Below the pieces are notes generated by a model. The model saw only the letters and a list, made by a program, of their open reading frames with translations. It ran no database searches and was not told the DNA's origin. A stretch of 6,737 bases of DNA from Bacteroidota bacterium (GTDB taxonomy: Bacteria > Bacteroidota > Bacteroidia > Flavobacteriales > Flavobacteriaceae). The stretch is from assembly GCA_018656255.1 (NCBI GenBank), contig JABHYI010000052.1, positions 1 through 6,737 of the forward strand. The letters are read 5' to 3'. Positions within the stretch are counted from its first letter, which is position 1. Every line of letters starts with the position of its first letter. Shown here piece after piece: positions 1-5,800 of this stretch. The translations under genes and the position numbers were made by a program.

Positions 1-250
1 AAAAATATATATTTCTTCTGCAGATTTTATGCGTAGAAATTTAGATACAAGAGTAGAGATTTCGTGTCCTATATATGACCAGCAAATTAAAGAAGAAATT
101 TTAGAAACCTTTTCTATTTGTTGGAATGACAATGTAAAGGCGAGATGTATTTCTGAAAAACAAGACAACCTGTACAGAAAAAATAATAATCCAAAAGTAC
201 GGTCTCAATTTGCATTGTATGCGTATTATAAAAATAAACTAGAAAATTAA
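1..250 (+). CDS. ppk1: Polyphosphate kinase PPK1, C-terminal end (5' truncated by window)
   Basis: PPK1 polymerises the gamma-phosphate of ATP into inorganic polyphosphate. Only the last 82 codons are in the window. The frame is open from base 2 without a start, so the gene begins upstream. The visible part opens with IYISSADFMRRNLDTRVEI, which matches the conserved C-terminal PPK1 block (IYISSADWMTRNLDRRVEV in typical members). It continues with PIYDQQIKEEI and NVKAR and ends in VRSQFALYAYYKNKLEN, also typical of the family end. The two catalytic histidines lie upstream and cannot be checked. The ATG at base 29 is an internal methionine, not a start, because the conserved IYISSAD block lies before it. 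The stop (TAA, 248-250) is 1 bp before the likely start of ppx, so the two are almost certainly one transcript. Confidence 0.92.
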   Translation, partial: KIYISSADFMRRNLDTRVEISCPIYDQQIKEEILETFSICWNDNVKARCISEKQDNLYRKNNNPKVRSQFALYAYYKNKLEN

Positions 251-251
251 T

Positions 252-1157
252 TTGTTACACATAGAGAAATATGCTGCCGTAGATATTGGTTCTAACGCTA
301 TACGTCTGCTCATTGCAACGGTAATAGAGAAAGAAGGATTTCCTACACAATTTAAAAAAACTTCCTTGGTGCGCCTACCCATTAGACTGGGCGCTGATGT
401 TTTTTTGAAGGGTAATATATCATCAGGTAATTATAAGCGGCTTCTCGATGCAATGCAGGCATACTCATTAATTATTAAAACTCATAAGGTTGTTGCCTTT
501 AGAGCTTGTGCAACTTCTGCCATGCGAGAGGCCAAAAATGGCAAAGAAATTGTATCCAAATTAAAAGCTGCTACTGGCATTGACATTCAGATTATTGATG
601 GTAATGATGAAGCTGCTATTATTGCCTCTACAGATTTAAAGCAACTCATTAGTGATAATAAAGTATTCTTATATGTAGATGTTGGAGGAGGTTCTACAGA
701 ATTTACAGTCTTTGCCAATGGTAAAAATATTGCTTCACACTCATTTAAATTGGGTACGGTCCGTATTATAAACGGGATGGTTGAGGACACTATGTGGGAA
801 CAGGCACAACAGTGGGTTACCCAACATACAAAAGCATATTCTAAAATTAATGTAATAGGCTCTGGAGGAAATATAAACAGTATATATCGCTTTAGCGAAA
901 AGAAAGTAGGGCAGCCCCTGAGTTATTTGTTTATGTCTAACTTCTATGAAAAAGTAAAACAGTATGATTATAACCAGCGTGTGTTTGAACTTAAAATGAA
1001 TCCAGATAGGGCAGATGTGATTATTCCAGCTACACGTATTTATCTGTCTGCCATGAAGTGGGCAAAAGCAAAAAACATGTATGTTCCTAAAATTGGTTTG
1101 GCAGATGGTATTGTAAAACAGCTTTACAATGAACGAAAAACAAGTGCCTTGAAATAG
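252..1157 (+). CDS. ppx: Exopolyphosphatase, short Ppx/GppA form
   Basis: This enzyme removes terminal phosphates from polyphosphate (or pppGpp in GppA-type members) and acts opposite to the adjacent PPK1. The 301-residue protein shows the ASKHA-fold motifs in order: AVDIGSNAIRLL (9-20, phosphate 1), CATSAMREA (86-94), the probable catalytic glutamate E120 in IDGNDEAAII, DVGGGSTEF (143-151, phosphate 2), IGSGGN (202-207) and NPDRADVI (250-257). It has only the two N-terminal domains. E. coli Ppx is about 513 residues, with a C-terminal HD-like region that is absent here, as I remember for other flavobacteria. The start is TTG at 252: an in-frame TAG lies at 240-242, and the first in-frame ATG is codon 68 or later, past the phosphate motif. 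ATT at 246 is the only other candidate I see. No Shine-Dalgarno sequence is visible. Translation is probably coupled to ppk1. The choice of polyphosphate over pppGpp as substrate rests on the ppk1 linkage. Confidence 0.93.
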   Translation: MLHIEKYAAVDIGSNAIRLLIATVIEKEGFPTQFKKTSLVRLPIRLGADVFLKGNISSGNYKRLLDAMQAYSLIIKTHKVVAFRACATSAMREAKNGKEIVSKLKAATGIDIQIIDGNDEAAIIASTDLKQLISDNKVFLYVDVGGGSTEFTVFANGKNIASHSFKLGTVRIINGMVEDTMWEQAQQWVTQHTKAYSKINVIGSGGNINSIYRFSEKKVGQPLSYLFMSNFYEKVKQYDYNQRVFELKMNPDRADVIIPATRIYLSAMKWAKAKNMYVPKIGLADGIVKQLYNERKTSALK

Positions 1158-1175
1158 CGTTTTTCTAAAACAACG

Positions 1176-1787
1176 TTATCCATGAATACTTTCATTTTTA
1201 CTTAAATTTTCCATGACTTGAGCTTCAAAATCCAGTAATGCTTGCCATTTTTCATCTACTTCTTTTCGGTCCCCATATTGTCTTGCAAAGCCTAGAAACA
1301 TGGTGTAATGATTTGCTTCGCTAACCATAAGTTTGTGGTAAAAATCTGCTAATTCTTGATCTTCTAACTCTTCACTCAGTAGTCTAAAACGCTCACAACT
1401 TCTAGCTTCTATCAGTGCGGCATATAAAAGTCTGTGAACCAGTTGTGTTGTTCTGCTGCCACCTTTTGGAAAAAATTTTAAAATCTCTAGTACGTAGCTA
1501 TCTTTACGATCACGCCCCAAAGTCCAGCCACGGGCTATGATTTTATCGTGCACTAGTTTGAAATGACTAATCTCTTCTTTTACAAGCGCCACCATTTCTT
1601 GAACCAACTCTGTATACTCAGGAAATGAAACAATTAAAGAGATGGCTGTAGAGGTTGCTTTTTGTTCACAATAGGCGTGATCTGTCAATATTTCCTCAAT
1701 ATTTTTCTCAACAATATTTACCCATCTTGGATCTGTAGGCAATTTTAACCCCAACATTTTAATTGGGTTTTGTTTTTTTGAATTCAT
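1176..1787 (-). CDS. miaE: tRNA-(ms2io6A37)-hydroxylase MiaE
   Basis: MiaE is a non-haem diiron monooxygenase. It hydroxylates the isopentenyl side chain of 2-methylthio-N6-isopentenyladenosine at position 37 of tRNAs reading UNN codons, after MiaA and MiaB. The 203-residue protein has the four-helix ligand pattern of the family: E41 in CEQKATSTA, E72xxH75 (EEISH), E127 in ALIEARSCERF, and E157xxH160 (SEANH). All six expected iron ligands are therefore present. FFPKGGSRTTQLVHRLLYAA (105-124) is also typical. The start used is ATG at 1787. A second ATG at 1757 (residue 11, giving MLGLKLPTDPRW) matches where I recall most flavobacterial homologues begin and may be the true start. The gene begins 8 nt after the dnaX stop, so it is likely co-transcribed with dnaX. 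Its stop lies 18 nt from that of ppx on the other strand, with no clear hairpin between them. Confidence 0.93.
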   Translation of the reverse strand: MNSKKQNPIKMLGLKLPTDPRWVNIVEKNIEEILTDHAYCEQKATSTAISLIVSFPEYTELVQEMVALVKEEISHFKLVHDKIIARGWTLGRDRKDSYVLEILKFFPKGGSRTTQLVHRLLYAALIEARSCERFRLLSEELEDQELADFYHKLMVSEANHYTMFLGFARQYGDRKEVDEKWQALLDFEAQVMENLSKNESIHG

Positions 1788-1795
1788 AGCAGTAC

Positions 1796-3559
1796 TTAAA
1801 TATCTAGTTCAAAGGCATTTCTGAGGGCTTCTAGATTAGGGTTTTTTTCCACTAGTTTGTCATACTTTTCTTTGTCTGTATATGCATACCGTTTTACTTG
1901 CAATTCGTTAACATCTATAACCAGATCAATATTGTAATTTTGAAGTTCTTTGCGCATGTATGTTAACAGCTCAAATTTATCTCTTTCCACCTCTATTTTA
2001 ATAGTTTGATTTGGAAATTCAAGATGAATCATCCCGTCTTTTAATTTAGGTTCATTCATGGTAAGGTGAGACAAGAAATTGTATTTCCCTTGCCCTTTTA
2101 CAATCTCTGTGTAAGCATTCCAGTGGGTAATCATTTGCTCTAGAGTAAAATCTTCAGTAGGCAAGTTTTCTTGATTAGGAACCCTTGCATTAATTTCTTT
2201 TGTGAGTTGTTGCTTTTTTTGGATGCTTTTTAAGGATAGTGCTGAAACTCTTTTTTTGGAGGAAACTTCTTCTTTAATTAACGATGGTTGCTGGATAATT
2301 TCTTGTTTATCCACCTGGGTAGAGCAGGGGTTTTGATTTTCTTGCTCCTCCATCTGGTTTGTTTGCAAAATTGGTGGAGTTGCAATGACAGGTGTTTGCT
2401 GAGTAGTATCTAGCTTTTCTTGAGCCTGTGCGGCTATTTCTTTAAAATGAGAAGGAGGAAGTACAAAACGTTTTTTTAGCTTATTGGCCTTTTTTTTTTC
2501 TCCCTGCGCAGTGAGAGAAGTTAATTGCATTAAGCATAGTTCTACTAGTAGCCTTTGGTTGCGGCTTGTTTTAAATTTCAAATCACAGGCGTTAGCAATA
2601 TCAAGCGCTTCTATTAAAAAATCATGAGGTGTCTGTTGTGATTGCTCTAGATACATTTTCTTTACCTGATCACCTACCTCTAGCAAGGAGATGGTTTGTT
2701 GGTTTTTGCAGACCAATAAGTCTCTAAAGTGAGAAGCTAATCCCATAATAAAATGATGACCATCAAACCCTTTGCTTAAAATTTCATTGTAGGCTAACAA
2801 TACCTGAGGAATATCATTTTCTACCACAAGGTCTGTGATATTAAAATAATAGGTGTAATCTAGTACATTGAGATTTTCTGTAACTGCTTCACGGGTAAGG
2901 TTTTCTCCAGAAAAACTAACTACTCTATCAAAAATAGAGAGTGCATCTCTAAGAGCACCATCCGCTTTTTGAGCAATAACATGCAACGCATCATCTTGAG
3001 CAGTGATTTTCTCTTGTTGTGCTACAGACGCTAAATGGCCTTTAATATCTTGCACTGTAATACGTCTAAAATCAAAAATTTGACATCTTGATAATATTGT
3101 AGGTATGATTTTGTGTTTCTCTGTAGTTGCTAATATAAAAATGGCATGCTTTGGCGGCTCTTCAAGGGTTTTTAAAAAAGCATTAAAAGCAGCTGATGAC
3201 AACATATGTACCTCATCTATTATATATACCTTGTACTGTCCAACCTGTGGAGGAATACGTACTTGGTCTATAAGATTTCTTATATCATCTACAGAATTAT
3301 TAGAGGCAGCATCTAATTCAAAAATATTAAATGCAAAATCCTCATCTTCTTTATGATTTCCGTCTTGATTTATTTTTTTTGCGAGAATACGGGCACAGGT
3401 TGTTTTACCAACACCTCTTGGTCCTGTAAACAAAAGTGCTTGTGCTAAGTGATTGTTTTCTATGGCATTTTCCAAGGTATTTGTAATGGCCTGTTGGCCT
3501 ACAACATCTTTAAATGTTGTGGGTCTGTACTTTCTAGCCGATACAATAAATGGTTCCAT
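1796..3559 (-). CDS. dnaX: DNA polymerase III subunit gamma/tau (DnaX)
   Basis: DnaX is the AAA+ motor of the clamp loader, which opens the beta clamp and places it on primed DNA. Its long form (tau) also ties polymerase and helicase together. From ATG 3559 it is 587 residues. Visible motifs: SARKYRPTTFKDVVGQ (7-22), Walker A GPRGVGKT (46-53), Walker B IIDEVHML (113-120), LKTLEEPP (129-136), sensor 1 LATTEK (143-148), the SRC arginine-finger motif (157-159), and sensor 2 GALRDAL (201-207). A helical collar follows to about residue 350, then a Lys/Gln-rich low-complexity linker (about 351-465) and a C-terminal domain. The Cys4 zinc module that follows Walker A in E. coli is missing: only C55 lies between Walker A and residue 80. 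A GTG at 3586 would add nine residues, but a -7 promoter match lies inside that extension and homologues begin MExFxVSARKYRP, so ATG 3559 is preferred. A-runs in the linker may give a short gamma form (separate entries). Probable operon with miaE. Confidence 0.96.
   Translation of the reverse strand: MEPFIVSARKYRPTTFKDVVGQQAITNTLENAIENNHLAQALLFTGPRGVGKTTCARILAKKINQDGNHKEDEDFAFNIFELDAASNNSVDDIRNLIDQVRIPPQVGQYKVYIIDEVHMLSSAAFNAFLKTLEEPPKHAIFILATTEKHKIIPTILSRCQIFDFRRITVQDIKGHLASVAQQEKITAQDDALHVIAQKADGALRDALSIFDRVVSFSGENLTREAVTENLNVLDYTYYFNITDLVVENDIPQVLLAYNEILSKGFDGHHFIMGLASHFRDLLVCKNQQTISLLEVGDQVKKMYLEQSQQTPHDFLIEALDIANACDLKFKTSRNQRLLVELCLMQLTSLTAQGEKKKANKLKKRFVLPPSHFKEIAAQAQEKLDTTQQTPVIATPPILQTNQMEEQENQNPCSTQVDKQEIIQQPSLIKEEVSSKKRVSALSLKSIQKKQQLTKEINARVPNQENLPTEDFTLEQMITHWNAYTEIVKGQGKYNFLSHLTMNEPKLKDGMIHLEFPNQTIKIEVERDKFELLTYMRKELQNYNIDLVIDVNELQVKRYAYTDKEKYDKLVEKNPNLEALRNAFELDI
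2213..2219 (-). promoter_or_regulatory. Candidate -1 frameshift heptamer A AAA AAG in dnaX
   Basis: The codons for Q447-K448-K449 are CAA AAA AAG, which places an A AAA AAG heptamer in exactly the phase used by E. coli dnaX. A -1 shift would append seven residues (ATTHKRN) and stop at TAA (2190-2192), giving 456 residues. That is close to E. coli gamma (431). I see no strong stem-loop within 10 nt downstream and no obvious Shine-Dalgarno-like stimulator at the right spacing upstream. It is therefore weaker than the A10 site. Confidence 0.28.
2489..2505 (-). promoter_or_regulatory. Candidate slippage site in dnaX: A10G after the collar domain
   Basis: On the coding strand the codons for E354-K357 are GAA AAA AAA AAG, giving ten consecutive A residues (2490-2499) and then GG. 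AGGGAG lies directly before the GAA codon's A-run (2500-2505). After a -1 shift the frame reads GGC CAA TAA and stops, giving a 359-residue product. After a +1 shift it reads CCA ATA AGC TAA and also stops. The site falls just past the clamp-loader collar, where a gamma-like protein could end. Thermus thermophilus dnaX makes gamma by transcriptional slippage at an A9 run, and E. coli uses ribosomal -1 frameshifting at A AAA AAG. That this site works in vivo is inference. Confidence 0.4.
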
Positions 3560-3569
3560 AGTATAAAAA

Positions 3570-3577
3570 CAAATATA
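3570..3577 (-). promoter_or_regulatory. Probable -7 promoter element for dnaX-miaE
   Basis: The minus strand reads TATATTTG, an exact match to the Bacteroidota -7 consensus TAnnTTTG. Its 3' end lies 10 nt before the dnaX ATG at 3559, so the transcript would have a leader of only a few bases. I see no convincing TTG-type -33 element at the usual spacing. The position argues against translation starting at the upstream GTG (3586). Confidence 0.5.
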
Positions 3578-3643
3578 AGTACGCACGTTCCTTAATTAAA
3601 AAAATAGCCCTTCTTATTTTACGGTATTTATTAACAATAATGA

Positions 3644-3651
3644 TACTTTTG
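3644..3651 (+). promoter_or_regulatory. Probable -7 promoter element for rnpB
   Basis: TACTTTTG matches the Bacteroidota -7 consensus TAnnTTTG exactly. It ends 5 nt before the first base of the RNase P RNA P1 helix (3656), which is the expected distance to a transcription start. A -33 element is not clear in the AT-rich sequence upstream. The spacer 3587-3643 is shared with the divergent dnaX promoter. Confidence 0.6.
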
Positions 3652-3655
3652 CAAC

Positions 3656-3980
3656 AGCAGGTCGCCTTATCGCTTCAAACTTGTTTTGAAGAGGAAAGTC
3701 CGGGCACCATAGGGAAGTATAGCGGCTAACAGCCGTCATTTCTAGTAGCTTTAGCTAAAAGAGAGAGGACTAGTGCAACAGAAAGTATGTACAGGTTATG
3801 CTGTAGTGAAACCAGGTAAACTCTATACGGTGAAATGCCACGTATACCAGCAATAAGGGTTCCCGCCCATGCTGGAGGGTGGGCAGATGGAGTGTATGTG
3901 TAAATGTACACCTAGATAAATGATAAGGAATTTTTGGCACAAGCCAAATTGAACAGAACCCGGCTTATAGACCTGCTTTT
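3656..3980 (+). ncRNA. rnpB: RNase P RNA, bacterial class A
   Basis: This is the catalytic RNA of ribonuclease P, which removes 5' leaders from pre-tRNAs together with the RnpA protein. The conserved core is plain: GAGGAAAGTCCGGGC (3691-3705) and ACAGAACCCGGCTTATAG (3953-3970) form the P4 region. Helices that pair by eye are: P1 AGCAGGTC 3656-3663 with GACCTGCT 3970-3977; P2 CCTTAT 3665-3670 with ATAAGG 3923-3928; P3 CTTCAAA 3673-3679 with TTTGAAG 3685-3691; P18 3892-3899 with 3904-3911, capped by a GUAA (GNRA) tetraloop at 3900-3903; and P19 TTTGGC 3933-3938 with GCCAAA 3943-3948. The hairpin GCCCA/TGGGC (3865-3884) with GGAGGG in its loop is probably the P15 region that binds the tRNA 3' CCA. 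The RNA is about 325 nt, on the short side for class A. An open frame on the opposite strand (3726-3911) is a shadow of this gene. Confidence 0.97.
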
Positions 3981-3983
3981 TTT
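3970..3983 (+). terminator. Likely 3' end of rnpB: P1 strand plus T7 tract
   Basis: The 3' strand of P1 (GACCTGCT) runs straight into a T7 tract (3977-3983). P1 pairs with the far 5' end, so this is not an ordinary local terminator hairpin. The T-tract right after a GC-containing helix still fits RNA release here. It overlaps the stop codon (3982-3984) of the gene converging from the other strand. Confidence 0.4.
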
Positions 3984-4353
3984 ATATTTTGGAAGAGATA
4001 AACGCAACAGCCTCCTCTAATGTATAAAATGCCTCTAGATCTTTGTAGAAGGTTTTTTCAAACTGTGCGTTATTATAACTAGCTTCCTCATGACACAGTA
4101 TTGCCATGGCTTTTAAGCGCTTGTATTTACTAGACTCTAAATAACAAGTAGGATTTACTGTATAATCATGCACTCTGTTGGCAATTAATCCAAAGTCTTT
4201 GTTTGGAAATTGATTTTCGAACACCTGGTATATAATTTCTAATTCATTGGTATCAAACACAACACCCTCTTTAATTGTTGTAATTAAAAAGTTAGGATAG
4301 ACTTCAATAGAAACGAAGTCTAAATCTATAATTTTAAGGAGTTGGTTTTGCAT
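3982..4353 (-). CDS. Small STAS/SpoIIAA-like fold protein of unknown function
   Basis: This is a 123-residue soluble protein with no signal peptide or membrane segment. The pattern of short strands (VSIEVYPNFLITTI, 14-27), a helix (ELEIIYQVFENQF, 37-49), a strand (FGLIANRV, 54-61), and a C-terminal helix introduced by FYTLEEAVAFI (109-119) resembles small flavobacterial SpoIIAA/STAS-like proteins. The block NRVHDYTVNPTCY (59-71) looks like the most conserved part by memory of homologues. Such domains often act as regulatory or binding modules, but no partner, phosphorylatable serine or ligand can be named from the sequence. Its ATG at 4353 is 92 nt past the rsmD stop, and its end meets the rnpB T-tract. 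A TA-N3-TTTG sequence (4371-4379, minus strand) is near but has the wrong spacer for a -7 element. I am sure it is a gene and only moderately sure of the fold. Confidence 0.8.
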   Translation of the reverse strand: MQNQLLKIIDLDFVSIEVYPNFLITTIKEGVVFDTNELEIIYQVFENQFPNKDFGLIANRVHDYTVNPTCYLESSKYKRLKAMAILCHEEASYNNAQFEKTFYKDLEAFYTLEEAVAFISSKI

Positions 4354-4427
4354 GTATACTTAATATTAATCAAACCGTAAGATGCTATTAAATTAGTTGT
4401 TAATTACAAAATTCAGAAATTTTTTAG

Positions 4428-4450
4428 AAAAAATAAAATCTAATTTTATT
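4428..4450 (-). terminator. Possible AT-rich intrinsic terminator after rsmD
   Basis: On the minus strand AATAAAAT (4450-4443) and ATTTTATT (4439-4432) form a perfect 8-bp inverted repeat around a 3-nt loop. More T residues follow (4431-4428). The hairpin overlaps the rsmD stop codon (4446-4448). The stem has no G-C pairs, so it would be weak, and chance in AT-rich DNA is possible. Confidence 0.35.
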
Positions 4451-4979
4451 GAAAAAAACTAAAGACAGAACCTCCATATCTTCTAGACTCTGAAAAACGC
4501 TCAAAGCCAGATACATCTGTGTGTTTTGAGTGTTCTAAAATAAAAACTCCTTCTTGTGATACAAGACCATTTTTGAACGATTGGCTAATCATTTGCTCTA
4601 GTTGTTGGAGTGTGAAATCATAAGGAGGGTCTGCAAAAATGATATCAAAAGACCTTGAAGGCATTTTTGTGTACTTAAAAATATCAGCTTTGATAGCGTG
4701 AATATTGTAGTGTAGTTCTTCAGAGATTTTAGAAATATATTTGATGCAACCAAAATGACTATCTACCGAGGTTATATCTTTGCAACCTCTGGAGGCAAAC
4801 TCATAACTAATGTTTCCAGTACCAGAAAATAAATCTAGAAGTGATATGTCTTGAAACATCCACCTATGGTTTAAAATATTAAACAAACCTTCTTTGGCAA
4901 AATCTGTGGTGGGACGCACCGGTAATGACTTTGGAGCCATGAGGCGTTTCCCTTTATGTAAACCTGAAATAATGCGCAT
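4446..4979 (-). CDS. rsmD: 16S rRNA (guanine(966)-N2)-methyltransferase RsmD
   Basis: RsmD uses S-adenosylmethionine to methylate N2 of G966 in 16S rRNA, in the small-subunit P-site region, during 30S assembly. The 177-residue protein has the usual family length and layout: MRIISGLHKGKRL (1-13), RPTTDFAKEGLFNIL (22-36), SAM-binding motif I DLFSGTGNISYEFASRG (49-65), the acidic residue D73 after motif I, the catalytic DPPY (117-120), and the C-terminal RRYGGSVFSFF (166-176). No key residue is missing. ATG 4979 comes 2 nt after the stop of the DUF3822 gene, so it is probably translated from the same mRNA as the two genes upstream. The link between rsmD and those unknown genes may be simple co-expression. 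Confidence 0.95.
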   Translation of the reverse strand: MRIISGLHKGKRLMAPKSLPVRPTTDFAKEGLFNILNHRWMFQDISLLDLFSGTGNISYEFASRGCKDITSVDSHFGCIKYISKISEELHYNIHAIKADIFKYTKMPSRSFDIIFADPPYDFTLQQLEQMISQSFKNGLVSQEGVFILEHSKHTDVSGFERFSESRRYGGSVFSFFQ

Positions 4980-4981
4980 TG

Positions 4982-5800
4982 CTATATATTTGAAATAATA
5001 AATTGTTGGTGTTTTGGCGTGTCTTTGATATCCACCCCTTTGTTGTTTTGCTCAAAATTGACGTGTCTAACATAAGTAAATAATAGCGTATATAAAGAAT
5101 CATCTTTTGTGATAGCCCCACTTAATGTTACGGTGTCTGTTTCTGGTTTAAGCTCTAATTGTTCATAGCAAAAAAGGATATAATAAATAAAATCTTCGGG
5201 GGTTTTGTAGCTATAGGTATTGCATAACTGCAATTTACTATCCTTACTTACTATACAGGTGAAACTATCTTTAAATACATGCACATGCACCTTTGGCAAG
5301 TTTATATCAATAGGGCTATTTAAAATTGTCTCTAGTAATTTTGTAGTAGCATGATAATAAGAAAAACTCCCGTAGGTATCAAAAAAGAAATTGTTGACAT
5401 TTATATAAGGCGTATATACTGTAATAATATCTTGGGTATGTACCGTATCAAAAGCTATGAAATCTGTGGCAAGTATTTTTGAATTAAACTTTAAATACTC
5501 TGCTGCTTTTTGAGGATCAAAAAGTGATTTAGGCACGTTTGTGGCCATATCGTTACAGTGTATTAAAACTACATCATCGAAGTTATTATTAAGCTCGGGG
5601 GTGTCGTTAATTTTTTGTGTAAGGTGAGTAAGTAACTCTTCTGGAGTAGTGGCCTGCTCAAAGATGGTTTCACAGAAAAAGAGAACTTCTTTGGTGTGGG
5701 TGTGGGTTATTAAAAAAGAATGTCCGGTCAATGCTAATTGAACGGACAGGCTTTGATGGGCAATAAGCCCTGTATTATTGTTTTGTTTGTTCAGCGTCAT
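4982..5800 (-). CDS. DUF3822 family protein, function unknown
   Basis: This is a 272-residue soluble protein that I recognise as DUF3822 (a Bacteroidota family) from its overall pattern and its place beside rsmD. No signal peptide or membrane segment is visible. The N-terminal part (LSVQLALTGHSFLITH) and the middle block VVLIHCNDMATNVPKSLFDPQKAAEYLKFNSK suggest the family's two-lobed, actin-like arrangement, but I see no clear catalytic motif and will not assign an activity. The start chosen is ATG 5800 (MTLNKQ), which overlaps the upstream gene by 26 nt. An in-frame ATG at 5830 would lengthen the overlap to 56 nt and is less likely. The overlap suggests translational coupling with the membrane protein gene. 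Only 2 nt separate its TAG stop from rsmD. Confidence 0.82.
   Translation of the reverse strand: MTLNKQNNNTGLIAHQSLSVQLALTGHSFLITHTHTKEVLFFCETIFEQATTPEELLTHLTQKINDTPELNNNFDDVVLIHCNDMATNVPKSLFDPQKAAEYLKFNSKILATDFIAFDTVHTQDIITVYTPYINVNNFFFDTYGSFSYYHATTKLLETILNSPIDINLPKVHVHVFKDSFTCIVSKDSKLQLCNTYSYKTPEDFIYYILFCYEQLELKPETDTVTLSGAITKDDSLYTLLFTYVRHVNFEQNNKGVDIKDTPKHQQFIISNI

Noticed and set aside
587..790. A 67-codon open frame on the minus strand.
   Set aside because: It is antisense to the conserved motifs of ppx and shows no recognisable protein features.
1158..1175. A possible two-way terminator between the ppx and miaE stops.
   Set aside because: The 18-nt gap holds only a short AACGTT palindrome and a T-tract; no stem long enough for a terminator is visible.
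2214..2257. Further A7 runs in dnaX (minus strand, e.g. 2251-2257 and 2471-2477) as extra frameshift sites.
   Set aside because: The 2251-2257 run is out of phase for a simultaneous-slip heptamer. The 2471-2477 run is in phase (A AAA AAA) but its -1 stop comes only after nine codons and it lies just after the stronger A10 run; neither stands out from the Lys-rich background.
3105..3356. An 83-codon open frame on the plus strand.
   Set aside because: It is antisense to the highly conserved ATPase domain of dnaX, with no family resemblance; it is a shadow frame.
3726..3911. A 61-codon open frame on the minus strand.
   Set aside because: It lies wholly inside the RNase P RNA gene, on its opposite strand. 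The conserved RNA helices explain the sequence, and the protein resembles nothing.
4371..4379. TACGGTTTG on the minus strand as a promoter for the STAS-like gene.
   Set aside because: The spacer between TA and TTTG is 3 nt instead of 2, and I see no -33 element; it is too weak to annotate.
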